Assembly (NCBI RefSeq): GCF_011601275.1
Contig: NZ_JAAOLY010000001.1
Coordinates: 62,001-126,000 of the forward strand
Direction: 5' to 3'
From: Janthinobacterium lividum
GTDB taxonomy: Bacteria; Pseudomonadota; Gammaproteobacteria; Burkholderiales; Burkholderiaceae_D
DNA length: 64,000 nucleotides
The position numbers were made by a program, and so were the translations under genes. Shown one piece after another: positions 9,342 to 18,454 of this stretch. The stretch's first letter is position 1, and each line of letters begins with the position of its first letter. The notes beneath the pieces were generated by a model, which had not been told where the DNA came from, ran no database searches, and was given only the letters and a program-made list of their open reading frames with translations.

Positions 9342-9860
9342 TTAAGCCAGAATGTCTTCGACCGACTTGCCGCGTTTGGCAGCGATATCGGAAGCAGTGC
9401 TCATTTTCGACAGGCCGTCCAGCGTAGCGCGTACCAGGTTGTATGGGTTGTTCGAACCGGTGGATTTCGCCACCACGTCCGTCACGCCCATCACTTCGAA
9501 GATAGCGCGCATTGCGCCACCAGCGATAACGCCAGTACCAGGCTTAGCTGGGTTCATCAGGACCTTGGAGGCGCCGTGACGACCAACAACCGTGTGATGC
9601 AAGGTACCGTTTTTGAGCGGTACTTTGATCAGGTTGCGACGGGCTTCTTCCATTGCCTTCTGCACGCCAACTGGCACTTCTTTCGATTTGCCCTTGCCCA
9701 TGCCGACGCGGCCATCGCCATCACCAACTACGGTCAGCGCGGCGAAACCCATGATACGACCACCCTTGACCACTTTGGTCACGCGGTTGATCGCGATCAT
9801 TTTTTCGCGCATGCCATCATCCGGCTTGTCGCTTTGCATTTTTGCTTGCATTTTTGCCAT
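9342..9860 (-). CDS. rpsE: 30S ribosomal protein S5
   Basis: A 172-residue S5. The double-stranded RNA-binding N-domain is recognisable ([20 protein letters not shown]), as is the C-domain with [18 protein letters not shown]5 supports decoding accuracy together with S4 and S12. Spacing to rplR is nine bases. Confidence 0.96.
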   Translation of the reverse strand: MAKMQAKMQSDKPDDGMREKMIAINRVTKVVKGGRIMGFAALTVVGDGDGRVGMGKGKSKEVPVGVQKAMEEARRNLIKVPLKNGTLHHTVVGRHGASKVLMNPAKPGTGVIAGGAMRAIFEVMGVTDVVAKSTGSNNPYNLVRATLDGLSKMSTASDIAAKRGKSVEDILA

Positions 9861-9869
9861 GATTGATCC

Positions 9870-10232
9870 TTAGAACTTCAGACCGGCTTCGCGTGCGGCT
9901 TCTGCCAACGCTTTCACACGGCCGTGGTAACGGAAACCGGAGCGGTCAAACGCAACTTCGGTAATCCCTGCTTTCAACGCTTTTTCAGCGACGCGCTTGC
10001 CGATCAAGGCTGCAGCAGCGGCATTGCCGCCTTTGCCGGATTGGCCTGCCAGTTCAGCGCGAACTTCCGCTTCAGCCGTCGAGGCCGAAACCAGGACTTT
10101 AGCGTCCGGGCTGATCAGGTTGGCGTAAATGTGCAGGTTGGTGCGATGCACCGACAAGCGATTTACTTTCAATTCCGCAATCTTGATGCGGGTTTGGCGT
10201 CCGCGGCGAAGCCGTGATTCTTTCTTATCCAT
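9870..10232 (-). CDS. rplR: 50S ribosomal protein L18
   Basis: A 120-residue L18 with a basic N-terminus ([18 protein letters not shown]) and the conserved end [21 protein letters not shown]18 binds 5S rRNA with L5 and L25 and helps dock it to 23S rRNA. It sits in the standard rplF-rplR-rpsE order. Confidence 0.96.
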   Translation of the reverse strand: MDKKESRLRRGRQTRIKIAELKVNRLSVHRTNLHIYANLISPDAKVLVSASTAEAEVRAELAGQSGKGGNAAAAALIGKRVAEKALKAGITEVAFDRSGFRYHGRVKALAEAAREAGLKF

Positions 10233-10245
10233 CGTCAGCCCCTAA

Positions 10246-10779
10246 TTACTTCTTCTTGGTTTCTTTAAGCTTAACCACTTCGTCCGCATAGCGAACGCCC
10301 TTGCCTTTATACGGCTCAGGGGAGCGGTAAGCACGAACTTCAGCGGCTACCTGGCCAACCTGTTGACGGTCGATACCTTTAATCAGGATCTCGGTCGGGG
10401 TTGGTGTTGCGCAGGTAACGCCGGCTGGCATGTCATGCACTACAGGGTGCGAGAAACCCAGGGACAGATTCAACTTGTCGCCTTGAGCTTGCGCCTTGTA
10501 ACCCACGCCTACCAGGTTCAGCTTTTTCTCGAAACCCTTGGTGACGCCAACAACCATGTTGTTGACCAGTGCGCGCAGCGTGCCGGACATGGCATTGGCT
10601 TCGCGGCTTTCGTCAGCCACGTCGAAACTCAGGGTTCCTGCATTGTTTTCCACTTTGACCTGGCCGGTAAGAGCCTGGGAAAGTACGCCCAGCGGGCCTT
10701 TTACGGTGATCGCTTGTGCGGAGATGGCGACTTCGGCGCCAGCTGGCACTACGATAGGCATTTTAGCTACTCGAGACAT
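10246..10779 (-). CDS. rplF: 50S ribosomal protein L6
   Basis: A 177-residue L6 with two repeated alpha/beta domains and the C-terminal signature [14 protein letters not shown]. The start at 10779 ([14 protein letters not shown]) matches L6 proteins; an upstream in-frame start would add unrelated residues. L6 lies near the factor-binding site of the large subunit. Confidence 0.96.
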   Translation of the reverse strand: MSRVAKMPIVVPAGAEVAISAQAITVKGPLGVLSQALTGQVKVENNAGTLSFDVADESREANAMSGTLRALVNNMVVGVTKGFEKKLNLVGVGYKAQAQGDKLNLSLGFSHPVVHDMPAGVTCATPTPTEILIKGIDRQQVGQVAAEVRAYRSPEPYKGKGVRYADEVVKLKETKKK

Positions 10780-10789
10780 GTGTAACTCC

Positions 10790-11185
10790 TTAAGCCACGT
10801 AGCAAATAACTTCGCCGCCGACACCGGTAGCGCGTGCTTTGCGGTCAGTCATGACGCCTTGCGGAGTCGACACGATCGCCACACCCAAGCCATTCATCAC
10901 AACAGGGATCTCGTCTTTACCCTTGTAGACGCGCAGACCCGGACGGGACACGCGCTCCAAGCGCTCAATGACGGGACGGCCAACATAATACTTCAAACCG
11001 ATTTTCAGTTCCGCTTTGCCACCAGCTTCGGCAACAGCGAAATCTTCAATGTAACCCTCGTCCTTCAGGACGCTGGCAATCGCAATTTTGACTTTCGACG
11101 ATGGCATGGCCACGGTCGTCTTTTGCACGCCTTGTGCATTGCGAATGCGGGTCAGCATATCGGCGATAGGATCGCTCATACTCAT
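10790..11185 (-). CDS. rpsH: 30S ribosomal protein S8
   Basis: A 131-residue S8 ([18 protein letters not shown]), with the C-terminal motif [21 protein letters not shown]8 binds helix 21 of 16S rRNA; in E. coli it represses the spc operon by binding mRNA near rplE. The start at 11185 has AGGAG upstream; a second in-frame ATG at 11179 is possible. Confidence 0.96.
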   Translation of the reverse strand: MSMSDPIADMLTRIRNAQGVQKTTVAMPSSKVKIAIASVLKDEGYIEDFAVAEAGGKAELKIGLKYYVGRPVIERLERVSRPGLRVYKGKDEIPVVMNGLGVAIVSTPQGVMTDRKARATGVGGEVICYVA

Positions 11186-11199
11186 TGCATATTCTCCTA

Positions 11200-11505
11200 T
11201 TACCAGCTTGCTTTTGTCATACCCGGAATTTCACCACGCATGGCGAATTCACGGAGCTTGATACGACCCAGACCGAATTTACGGAATGTGCCGCGCGGAC
11301 GACCAGTGATGGCGCAACGGTTACGTTGACGCGTCGGGTTCGAGTTACGTGGCAGCGCCTGCAGTTTCAGGCGAGCTTCGTAGCGCTCTTCTTCCGATTT
11401 CGATTGGTCATCGACGATGGCCTTGAGAGCTTCGCGCTTAGGGGCGAATTTCGCCACCAGGTCAGCACGCTTGATCTCACGATTAATCAGTGACAGTTTG
11501 GCCAT
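11200..11505 (-). CDS. rpsN: 30S ribosomal protein S14 (zinc-free form)
   Basis: A 101-residue S14 of the long form that lacks the zinc-binding CxxC pairs of the short form. The C-terminal signature [19 protein letters not shown] is intact. S14 is a late-binding protein of the small-subunit head. It is two bases from rplE and 14 from rpsH. Confidence 0.96.
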   Translation of the reverse strand: MAKLSLINREIKRADLVAKFAPKREALKAIVDDQSKSEEERYEARLKLQALPRNSNPTRQRNRCAITGRPRGTFRKFGLGRIKLREFAMRGEIPGMTKASW

Positions 11506-11507
11506 GA

Positions 11508-12047
11508 TCAGTTCCTGAAAGGGAATTTAAAGGCGGCGAGCAAAGCTTTGGCTTCGTCATCGGTCTTAGCGGTTGTCGTGATGCTGATATTCATACCGCG
11601 CAACGCGTCAATCTTGTCGTATTCGATTTCAGGGAAAATGATCTGTTCCTTGACACCGATGTTGTAGTTGCCACGACCATCAAATGCACGGCCGTTCACA
11701 CCACGGAAATCGCGTACGCGCGGCAGAGCCACGGTAATGAAGCGATCCAGGAACTCGTACATGCGAGCGCCGCGCAGGGTGACCATCGTACCGATCGGGT
11801 AACCTTCACGGATTTTGAAGCCTGCGATCGCTTTGCGGGACTTGGTGGTCACTGGCTTCTGGCCGGCGATCTTGGTCAAGTCAGCAACTGCGTGCTCGAG
11901 AACTTTTTTATCCGCGATAGCCTCACCAACACCCATGTTCAGGGTGATCTTGGTCAGGCGTGGAACTTCCATTACCGACTTGTAACCAAACTTGCTGGTC
12001 AGGTCGGCAACGACTTTTTCTTTATAGAATTCTTGGAGACGTGCCAT
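11508..12047 (-). CDS. rplE: 50S ribosomal protein L5
   Basis: A 179-residue L5 that binds 5S rRNA and contacts the P-site tRNA. Conserved segments include [32 protein letters not shown] and the C-terminal [14 protein letters not shown]. It is the usual third spc gene, six bases from rplX. Confidence 0.97.
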   Translation of the reverse strand: MARLQEFYKEKVVADLTSKFGYKSVMEVPRLTKITLNMGVGEAIADKKVLEHAVADLTKIAGQKPVTTKSRKAIAGFKIREGYPIGTMVTLRGARMYEFLDRFITVALPRVRDFRGVNGRAFDGRGNYNIGVKEQIIFPEIEYDKIDALRGMNISITTTAKTDDEAKALLAAFKFPFRN

Positions 12048-12053
12048 GATTTC

Positions 12054-12368
12054 TTAAGCCTTCACTACTTCGCCGGAGGATTTAAAGATGCGAACTTTCT
12101 TGCCGTCCACTTCTTTGAAACCCACGCGATCTGCCTTGCCAGTCGCTGCATTAAACAATGCAACGTTGGACACGTGAATTGGCATGGTCTTATCGACGAT
12201 ACCACCAGTTACGCCAGTCATCGGGTTTGGCTTAGTCGCTTTTTTAGCGATGTTAATGCCGTCAACCACGATATGTTCAGCATCGATACGCTGCTGTACC
12301 ACACCACGTTTGCCCTTGTCTTTCCCGGTCAGAACGATGACTTCGTCGTTTTTACGAATCTTATCCAT
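12054..12368 (-). CDS. rplX: 50S ribosomal protein L24
   Basis: A 104-residue L24 with the KOW motif near its N-terminus ([18 protein letters not shown]). L24 is one of the first proteins to bind 23S rRNA during assembly. It follows rplN by nine bases. Confidence 0.96.
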   Translation of the reverse strand: MDKIRKNDEVIVLTGKDKGKRGVVQQRIDAEHIVVDGINIAKKATKPNPMTGVTGGIVDKTMPIHVSNVALFNAATGKADRVGFKEVDGKKVRIFKSSGEVVKA

Positions 12369-12377
12369 TACGACTCC

Positions 12378-12746
12378 TTACAGGACTTCCGGTGCCAGGG
12401 ACACGATTTTCATGAACTTCTCAGTACGCAGTTCGCGTGTGACAGGTCCAAAAATACGGGTACCGATCGGTTCCAGCTTGGCGTTCAACAGAACGGCGGC
12501 GTTGCCGTCGAACTTCACCAGGGAACCGTCTTGGCGGCGAACACCTTTAGCGGTGCGCACAACCACGGCGTTATAAATTTCACCTTTTTTGACACGGCCA
12601 CGTGGCGCAGCAACCTTAACGGTTACCTTGATCACATCGCCAATGCCAGCATAACGGCGCTTGGAGCCGCCCAATACCTTGATGCACATTACTTCTTTGG
12701 CACCGGTATTGTCAGCCACTTCGAGCCGGCTTTCAGTTTGAATCAT
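12378..12746 (-). CDS. rplN: 50S ribosomal protein L14
   Basis: A 122-residue L14 ([20 protein letters not shown]) ending [18 protein letters not shown]14 forms a bridge to 16S rRNA. This is the first spc gene, and it is separated from rpsQ by 253 bases that include a terminator-like hairpin. A separate spc promoter would be expected there, but no convincing -35/-10 pair was found by eye. Confidence 0.97.
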   Translation of the reverse strand: MIQTESRLEVADNTGAKEVMCIKVLGGSKRRYAGIGDVIKVTVKVAAPRGRVKKGEIYNAVVVRTAKGVRRQDGSLVKFDGNAAVLLNAKLEPIGTRIFGPVTRELRTEKFMKIVSLAPEVL

Positions 12747-12970
12747 AGTATTCTCTTTCCCAACTTAAGCCGAAGAATCCACACAATGTAGACCCACGGT
12801 CAGTCTTGGTCCCGCCAGAGCCGCCCTGCTGGGCTTCACTGTTTGGGTGCATGACCTTCATACATCAACTGACCGCGAATGCTACTGTCTGTGGCCAGAC
12901 ACTTTGCGGCGTTACATGAACGAAGCCCGCAAGTATTACATACAATTTGCGGGCCTGCAAGTACTAATTA

Positions 12971-12992
12971 AAACCCACCGCCGAAACGGTGG
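12971..12992 (-). terminator. Bidirectional terminator-like hairpin between rpsQ and rplN
   Basis: CCACCG (12975-12980) and CGGTGG (12987-12992) flank a 6-base loop. On the minus strand the stem is followed by GTTTTAATT, on the plus strand by TTTTTATTT. A second inverted repeat, GCCCGCAA/TTGCGGGC (12925-12932/12947-12954), follows in the same gap. Together they separate the S10 cluster from the spc cluster. Confidence 0.65.
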
Positions 12993-12999
12993 TTTTTAT

Positions 13000-13272
13000 T
13001 TAAACGGTTGGTGCGGCTTGAACCACACGTGTCACCGTCCATGCCTTCGTTTTGGAGATCGGGCGACCTTCCTGGATCTCGACCGTGTCACCGGCCTTGA
13101 CTTGGTTGGTCTCGTCATGCGCGTGATACTTGTTCGAGCGCATGATGATCTTGCCATACAAAGGATGTTTTACGTGGCGCTCGATCAGAACGGTAACGGT
13201 CTTGTCCATCTTGTCCGAAACCACTTTACCGATCAGCGTGCGCTTGAGCGACTGTTTCACTGGTTCGTTCAT
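13000..13272 (-). CDS. rpsQ: 30S ribosomal protein S17
   Basis: A 90-residue S17 with the OB fold ([20 protein letters not shown]) and the C-terminal [21 protein letters not shown]17 is an early small-subunit assembly protein. Its start overlaps the rpmC stop by four bases. It is the last gene of the S10 cluster before a terminator-like hairpin. Confidence 0.96.
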   Translation of the reverse strand: MNEPVKQSLKRTLIGKVVSDKMDKTVTVLIERHVKHPLYGKIIMRSNKYHAHDETNQVKAGDTVEIQEGRPISKTKAWTVTRVVQAAPTV

Positions 13273-13460
13273 TTGGCTTCCTTCAGATTCATTACCGTCT
13301 TCACACGCGCGATATCGCGGCGTACCTTCTTGAGCTGCGAAGTGTTGCTCAGCTGCTGCGTAGCGATTTGCATGCGCAGGCCGAACTGTGCCTTCAACAG
13401 GTCATTCAGCTCTTTTTGCAGAGCTGGCTGGTCCTTGCCGCGGAGTTCAGATGCTTTCAT
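13269..13460 (-). CDS. rpmC: 50S ribosomal protein L29
   Basis: A 63-residue L29 ([18 protein letters not shown]), a two-helix protein near the exit tunnel and the signal-recognition-particle site. The start at 13460 matches L29 proteins; an earlier in-frame start would add four residues and overlap the spacer to rplP. It overlaps rpsQ by four bases. Confidence 0.95.
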   Translation of the reverse strand: MKASELRGKDQPALQKELNDLLKAQFGLRMQIATQQLSNTSQLKKVRRDIARVKTVMNLKEAK

Positions 13461-13472
13461 ATACAACTCCAA

Positions 13473-13892
13473 TTATTGGCCGACTTGGCGGATGACAAAC
13501 GTCGTCGCCAGTGGCAGTTTAGCGGCGGCAAGACGGAATGCTTCCCGTGCCAGCGCTTCATCAACGCCATCCATTTCGTACAGTACTTTGCCTGGCTGAA
13601 TTTCAGCGACGTAGTACTCAGGATTACCCTTACCGTTACCCATACGGACTTCAGCCGGTTTGTTCGAAATCGGTTTGTCCGGGAAAATACGGATCCAGAT
13701 ACGGCCACCGCGCTTGATGTGACGCGTCATTGCACGACGCGCCGCTTCAATTTGACGCGCAGTGATACGACCGCGCGCAACTGCCTTCAGACCGAATTCG
13801 CCAAACGACACGGCGGTGCCGCGGCTGTGCGAAATACCGGTATTACGGCCTTTCTGCTCTTTACGATACTTTCTGCGTGCTGGTTGCAGCAT
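13473..13892 (-). CDS. rplP: 50S ribosomal protein L16
   Basis: A 139-residue L16 starting [19 protein letters not shown], with conserved [19 protein letters not shown]16 is needed for A-site and peptidyl-transferase-centre formation. It is two bases from rpsC. Confidence 0.96.
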   Translation of the reverse strand: MLQPARRKYRKEQKGRNTGISHSRGTAVSFGEFGLKAVARGRITARQIEAARRAMTRHIKRGGRIWIRIFPDKPISNKPAEVRMGNGKGNPEYYVAEIQPGKVLYEMDGVDEALAREAFRLAAAKLPLATTFVIRQVGQ

Positions 13893-13894
13893 GA

Positions 13895-14719
13895 TTATTC
13901 TCCTGCTTTCTCAGCTGGTGCTGCTGCGGCGGCCGGTTTAGCGGCGGTACGCACACGTGCACCTGGTGCTGTGGATGGTTTCGCACCGGCACCGGCTGGA
14001 CGTGGACGGCCAGCTGGCTTGCCATCGTCACGGCGTGGGCCGCGGCTTTTCTTCTCGTCAGCTGGGGTATCGATGACTGGTGCATCGCCGTTAGGCGCGC
14101 GGTCACCTTTGTATACCCACACCTTGACACCGATGATGCCGTAGGTGGTCGAGGCTTCGCTGGTACCGTAGTCGATATCGGCGCGCAGGGTATGCAGAGG
14201 CACGCGGCCTTCGCGGTACCACTCTTTACGCGCGATTTCGATACCGTTCAGACGGCCGGACGACATGATCTTGATACCGAGAGCACCCAGGCGCATTGCA
14301 TTTTGCATTGCACGCTTCATGGCGCGGCGGAACATGATCCGTTTTTCCAGCTGCTGAGCGATCGAATCGGCGATCAGTTGCGAGTCGATTTCTGGCTTGC
14401 GAATTTCTTCGATGTTCACGTGAACAGGTACGCCCATGATCTTGGTCAGCGCCGACTTCAGTACTTCGATGTCTTCGCCTTTTTTACCAATGACCACGCC
14501 TGGACGCGAGCTGTAGATCGTGAAGCGCGCGTTCTTGGCTGGGCGCTCGATAACGATGCGGCCAACGGAAGCGTTCTTCAGTTTCTTTTTCAGGTAAGCA
14601 CGTGCTTTCAAGTCTTCGTTCAGCATGGCAGCGAAATTACCGTTGCCTGCATACCAGCGCGAAGCCCAGTTACGGGTGACCGCCAGACGGAAACCGGTTG
14701 GATGAATTTTCTGACCCAT
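13895..14719 (-). CDS. rpsC: 30S ribosomal protein S3, with extended C-terminus
   Basis: A 274-residue S3. The KH domain ([21 protein letters not shown]) and the S3 C-domain ([17 protein letters not shown]) are intact. S3 lines the mRNA entry tunnel. The protein is about 40 residues longer than E. coli S3: residues from about 215 form a low-complexity tail of Lys, Arg, Pro and Ala that is probably disordered. Such tails occur in betaproteobacterial S3, so this is a lineage feature rather than a fusion. Confidence 0.96.
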   Translation of the reverse strand: MGQKIHPTGFRLAVTRNWASRWYAGNGNFAAMLNEDLKARAYLKKKLKNASVGRIVIERPAKNARFTIYSSRPGVVIGKKGEDIEVLKSALTKIMGVPVHVNIEEIRKPEIDSQLIADSIAQQLEKRIMFRRAMKRAMQNAMRLGALGIKIMSSGRLNGIEIARKEWYREGRVPLHTLRADIDYGTSEASTTYGIIGVKVWVYKGDRAPNGDAPVIDTPADEKKSRGPRRDDGKPAGRPRPAGAGAKPSTAPGARVRTAAKPAAAAAPAEKAGE

Positions 14720-14728
14720 CGTGGCTCC

Positions 14729-15058
14729 TTAGTTACCGACAGTCACGTAAACGTGACAGGATTGTTTCGAAATACGGTCGCCACGGCCTTTTGCACGCGC
14801 GGTGAAGCGCTTCAGGACGGGGCCCTTTTCGACGTAGATCGTTTTCACGAACAATTCGTCGATGTCCGCACCATCATTGTGCTCGGCATTCGCAATAGCG
14901 GATTCCAGAACGCGTTTGATGATCGCAGCACCTTTTTTCGGGCTGAATTGCAAGATGTTGAGTGCAGCGTCAACTTTCTTGCCACGGATCAGGTCAGCAA
15001 CCAGGCGGCCCTTTTGGTCCGACAGGCGCACACCTTTGAGGATAGCTTTAGTTTCCAT
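14729..15058 (-). CDS. rplV: 50S ribosomal protein L22
   Basis: A 109-residue L22 ([20 protein letters not shown]). Its beta-hairpin lines the exit tunnel and is where macrolide-resistance changes occur; the segment [20 protein letters not shown] is complete. Its start shares one base with the rpsS stop (TAATG), a sign of translational coupling. Confidence 0.96.
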   Translation of the reverse strand: METKAILKGVRLSDQKGRLVADLIRGKKVDAALNILQFSPKKGAAIIKRVLESAIANAEHNDGADIDELFVKTIYVEKGPVLKRFTARAKGRGDRISKQSCHVYVTVGN

Positions 15059-15333
15059 TATTTCTTAGCCTTTTTGTCAGCTGCATGGCCCTTGAACGTA
15101 CGGGTCAGTGCGAATTCGCCGAGCTTGTGACCAACCATGTTTTCGGAAACATAAACCGGCACGTGCAGCTTGCCGTTATGAACCGCGATCGTCAGGCCGA
15201 TAAAGTCAGGCATGATTGTCGAACGACGCGACCAGGTTTTGATTGGCTTTTTGTCTTTGGCTGCTTGCGCGGCTTCAACTTTTTTCACCAGGTGGGCGTC
15301 ACAGAACGGCCCTTTTTTCAATGAACGTGTCAT
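15058..15333 (-). CDS. rpsS: 30S ribosomal protein S19
   Basis: A 91-residue S19 ([18 protein letters not shown]), with the head-domain signature [22 protein letters not shown]... represented by [20 protein letters not shown]19 sits in the small-subunit head with S13. Ten bases separate it from rplB. Confidence 0.96.
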   Translation of the reverse strand: MTRSLKKGPFCDAHLVKKVEAAQAAKDKKPIKTWSRRSTIMPDFIGLTIAVHNGKLHVPVYVSENMVGHKLGEFALTRTFKGHAADKKAKK

Positions 15334-15343
15334 GTGCTACCCC

Positions 15344-16171
15344 TTATTTCTTGCCGCGGCGCGAGACGATCATGGAAGTAGTACGCTTGTTGCTGCGTGT
15401 CTTCTTACCCTTAGTCTGTTGGCCCCAAGGCGAAACTGGATGACGACCAGCTGCTGTTTTACCTTCACCACCACCGTGCGGGTGATCGACCGGGTTCATG
15501 ACCACACCGCGAACGGTAGGACGAACACCGCGCCAGCGCATCGCACCAGCTTTACCGATTTTACGCAGGCTGTGCTCGGCATTGCCGACTTCACCAACCG
15601 TTGCACGGCACTCGATGTGCACGCGACGTACTTCACCCGAGCGCAGACGCACTTGAGCGTAGGTACCTTCACGTGCCATCAGCACAACGCCAGCGCCGGC
15701 GGTACGTGCCATTTGGGCACCTTTACCTGGCAGCATTTCGACGCAATGCATCACGGTACCGACTGGGATGTTACGGATTGGCAAGCAGTTACCCGATTTG
15801 ATCGGTGCTTCCGAACCGTTCATCACGCTGTCGCCAACGGCCATGCCTTTGGTTGCGATGATGTAGTGACGTTCGCCGTCGGCGTAGCACAACAGAGCGA
15901 TATTCGCGGTGCGGTTTGGATCGTATTCGATACGTTCCACTTTCGCTGGAATACCATCTTTGGTGCGCTTGAAGTCGATCAAGCGGTAGTGTTGCTTATG
16001 ACCACCACCGATATGACGGGTGGTGATGTGACCGTTGTTGTTACGACCAGCGGTCTTGGATTTCTTTTCAACCAGGGCTGCGAACGGACGACCTTTGTAC
16101 AGGTCGGCATTCACAACCTTTACCATGCCGCGACGGCCTGGCGAGGTTGGTTTCATCTTAACGAGTGCCAT
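15344..16171 (-). CDS. rplB: 50S ribosomal protein L2
   Basis: A 275-residue L2, among the most conserved ribosomal proteins and needed for subunit association and peptidyl-transferase activity. The C-terminal signature [20 protein letters not shown] is intact, including the essential His. The start at 16171 ([16 protein letters not shown]) overlaps the rplW stop as TAATG; upstream in-frame codons fall inside rplW. Confidence 0.97.
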   Translation of the reverse strand: MALVKMKPTSPGRRGMVKVVNADLYKGRPFAALVEKKSKTAGRNNNGHITTRHIGGGHKQHYRLIDFKRTKDGIPAKVERIEYDPNRTANIALLCYADGERHYIIATKGMAVGDSVMNGSEAPIKSGNCLPIRNIPVGTVMHCVEMLPGKGAQMARTAGAGVVLMAREGTYAQVRLRSGEVRRVHIECRATVGEVGNAEHSLRKIGKAGAMRWRGVRPTVRGVVMNPVDHPHGGGEGKTAAGRHPVSPWGQQTKGKKTRSNKRTTSMIVSRRGKK

Positions 16172-16488
16172 TATGCAGCCTCCTCGGAGAAGTTGATTTC
16201 CTGGCCAGGCTTCAGGCACACGAAAGCACGCTTGGTATGGTTACGACGACCGTTGAACTTGCCGGTGCGTTTCTGCTTACCTTCGCGGTTTGCAGTTTGC
16301 ACGGACAGAACTTCAACCTTGAACAGCAGTTCGACCGCTGCCTTGATTTCAGGCTTGGTTGCATCCGGCAGTACGCGGAATACAATTTGCTCGTTCTTTT
16401 CCGCGACCATGGTGGCCTTTTCGGAAATCACGGGCGCCAACAGCACCTTCATCAAGCGTTCTTCGCTATGTTTCAAAATCGCGCTCAT
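16171..16488 (-). CDS. rplW: 50S ribosomal protein L23
   Basis: A 105-residue L23, the docking protein for trigger factor and the signal recognition particle at the exit tunnel. The conserved [20 protein letters not shown] follows a short N-terminal stretch. The start at 16488 overlaps the rplD stop by four bases. A Met at residue 13 is a possible shorter start. Confidence 0.95.
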   Translation of the reverse strand: MSAILKHSEERLMKVLLAPVISEKATMVAEKNEQIVFRVLPDATKPEIKAAVELLFKVEVLSVQTANREGKQKRTGKFNGRRNHTKRAFVCLKPGQEINFSEEAA

Positions 16489-17105
16489 GCCAGCATCTCC
16501 TCAATCTTGGCCAATGCAGCTTTGGTGACCAGGATCTTCTTGTAGAACACCAGGGACATCGGGTCTGCGTGACGTGGCTCAACGACGAGTACGTTAGGCA
16601 GGTTGCGCGATGCCAGTTCCAGGTTTTCGTTCAGAACGTCGGTGATGATCAGAACCGAATCAAAGCCCAGGCCGTTCAATTTTTGCGACAGCAGCTTGGT
16701 TTTTGGCGCGTCGATCGTCAGATCGTCGATGACGATCAGGCGCTCTTCGCGAGCCAGCTGCGACAGGATCGAGCAGATACCTGCGCGATACATTTTTTTG
16801 TTCACTTTGTGGGTGAAGTTTTCGTCAGGCGAGTTCGGGAAAATCCGACCACCGCCGCGCCACAGTGGCGACGACGACATACCAGCACGAGCGCGGCCGG
16901 TACCTTTTTGGCGCCATGGCTTTTTCGTCGTGTGGTGAACTTCTTCACGGTCTTTTTGCTTGCGGTTACCGCTACGTGCATTCGCTTGATAAGCGATGAC
17001 GACTTGGTGGATCAGCGCTTCGTTGTAGTCACGGCCGAAAATTTCATCGGCAGCAGCAACATTCGAGCCAGCTTGACCTTGCGCATTCAGAAGCTTGAGT
17101 TCCAT
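16485..17105 (-). CDS. rplD: 50S ribosomal protein L4
   Basis: A 206-residue L4. The extended loop lining the exit tunnel carries [16 protein letters not shown], the site of macrolide-resistance changes. In E. coli, L4 also represses the S10 operon through its leader. Here the leader would lie before rplC, not rpsJ. It is three bases from rplC and overlaps rplW. Confidence 0.96.
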   Translation of the reverse strand: MELKLLNAQGQAGSNVAAADEIFGRDYNEALIHQVVIAYQANARSGNRKQKDREEVHHTTKKPWRQKGTGRARAGMSSSPLWRGGGRIFPNSPDENFTHKVNKKMYRAGICSILSQLAREERLIVIDDLTIDAPKTKLLSQKLNGLGFDSVLIITDVLNENLELASRNLPNVLVVEPRHADPMSLVFYKKILVTKAALAKIEEMLA

Positions 17106-17108
17106 CGT

Positions 17109-17765
17109 TTAAGCTCCTTTCTTGGCTTTGGTTTTGATGGCTGGCGAGACAACTACCTGGCCATTTTTCGCACCTGGAATCGCGCCTTTGACCAGCAACA
17201 GCTGACGGTCGGCATCGATACGGGCGATCACGAGGTTCTGGATCGTACGGTTAACGTCACCCAGATGACCGGTCATGCGCTTACCAGGGAAAACGCGACC
17301 TGGATCTTGTGCCATACCGATGGAACCTGGAACGTTATGCGAACGCGAGTTACCGTGCGTTGCACGGCCAGAAGCGAAGTGGTAACGTTTGATAACGCCT
17401 GCATAGCCTTTACCGATGGTAACGCCTTGCACGTCGATCTTTTGACCGACTTCGAACAGGGAAGCAGCGACAACATCGCCAGCTTTCAGTTCAGCGGCTT
17501 TGGCAGCGTCGACACGGAACTCTTTCAACAGAGTACCGGCTTCAACACCAGCTTTAGCGTGATGACCAGCAACAGCTTTGGTCACGCGGGAAGCGCGACG
17601 TTGACCGAATGCGACCTGAACAGCGGAGTAACCATCTGTTTCAGGGGTTTTGATTTGCGCAACACGGTTGTTCGATACGTCCAACACGGTGACAGGAATC
17701 GAATCCCCTTCATCCGTGAAAATGCGCATCATACCAACCTTGCGACCGAGAAGGCCTAGGCTCAT
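17109..17765 (-). CDS. rplC: 50S ribosomal protein L3
   Basis: A 218-residue L3 ([20 protein letters not shown]), an early assembly protein whose extended loop reaches the peptidyl-transferase centre ([20 protein letters not shown]). It normally follows rpsJ directly. Here rpsJ is 9.3 kb away and rplC is the first gene of its transcript, with a readable promoter at 17859-17887. Confidence 0.97.
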   Translation of the reverse strand: MSLGLLGRKVGMMRIFTDEGDSIPVTVLDVSNNRVAQIKTPETDGYSAVQVAFGQRRASRVTKAVAGHHAKAGVEAGTLLKEFRVDAAKAAELKAGDVVAASLFEVGQKIDVQGVTIGKGYAGVIKRYHFASGRATHGNSRSHNVPGSIGMAQDPGRVFPGKRMTGHLGDVNRTIQNLVIARIDADRQLLLVKGAIPGAKNGQVVVSPAIKTKAKKGA

Positions 17766-17858
17766 TTTTTCTCCATTCCCACCTGCGATTGGGCGGGGCT
17801 TGTTTAACTACAAAGTAACGTAGGACTCAAAAAAGACGAATCCATACCGAAGCCGGCT

Positions 17859-17887
17859 AGTATATAGCACAAAAACCCTTGACGCAA
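17859..17887 (-). promoter_or_regulatory. Sigma-70 promoter for the rplC-headed S10 cluster
   Basis: On the minus strand TTGCGT (17887-17882) and TATACT (17864-17859) are separated by exactly 17 bases. The predicted start lies near 17852, giving a leader of roughly 85 nt to rplC. The rest of the 301-base gap 17766-18066 holds this leader and the terminator at 18004-18043. Confidence 0.65.
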
Positions 17888-18003
17888 CAAGTTAACACGA
17901 GGTATGTCAAAGTGTTGCGCGACGCCCCTGCGGGAGTTGTTCAGCGCCGTCCACAATTGACCGCCCCCCGGCGCAAAGCCGCCATCCATGCGCCTTGGCG
18001 CCA

Positions 18004-18043
18004 CAAAAAAAGGCGCGGACAGGGCTGGTGCCCTGTCCGCGCC
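18004..18043 (-). terminator. Strong Rho-independent terminator of the small Cys-rich gene
   Basis: GGCGCGGACAGGGC (18012-18025) and GCCCTGTCCGCGCC (18030-18043) form a perfect 14-bp stem with a 4-base loop. On the minus strand the stem is followed by seven T (complement of 18005-18011). It insulates the upstream genes from the rplC promoter. Confidence 0.88.
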
Positions 18044-18066
18044 CATGCGCCATGCCAGCCGCTGGT

Positions 18067-18261
18067 CTAGCCGTTGCAGCGTTCCAGGCAGTGCTGCATC
18101 AGCTCACGGCAAATCGGGCTGCCGCCGAGCGAATTGGTGCAGCCGACATAACTGCTGTCGCAGCGCGAACGGCATTGCGACACATCCTCGCTCGTGGCGG
18201 CATACGCATAGCCGGCACTCAGGCCGCAGGCAAAGAGGAAAAAAGCCAGTTTCTTGATCAT
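18067..18261 (-). CDS. Tiny exported protein with six symmetrically spaced cysteines
   Basis: A 64-residue protein, function unknown. A signal peptide (MIKKLAFFLFACGLSAGYAYA) is followed by a mature chain of about 43 residues with six Cys. The spacing is C-x3-C-x6-C-x9-C-x6-C-x3-C, a mirror-symmetric pattern that would fit two antiparallel helices stapled by disulfides. A GGAG ribosome binding site precedes the start, and a strong terminator follows. A second 64-residue exported protein at 46853-47047 shares the core C-x6-C-x8-C-x6-C. DsbD, encoded in this window, is part of the periplasmic thiol system that handles such proteins. Confidence 0.72.
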   Translation of the reverse strand: MIKKLAFFLFACGLSAGYAYAATSEDVSQCRSRCDSSYVGCTNSLGGSPICRELMQHCLERCNG

Positions 18262-18454
18262 GGTGCTATCTCCAGTTTTTTATCAGTGGGAATGGAAGGT
18301 CTTGCCAAGCGGCGGCAGGCCATCCTGCCCGCCACCGCCCTACTACACCGCTACGCCGCCGCACAGAGTCCCATGCTTTTTGGCATTTAACACCAAAGAG
18401 TACCGTAAACAATACCAACTTAAAACCACTTATTTACTAAATGAGCAATGTTTT

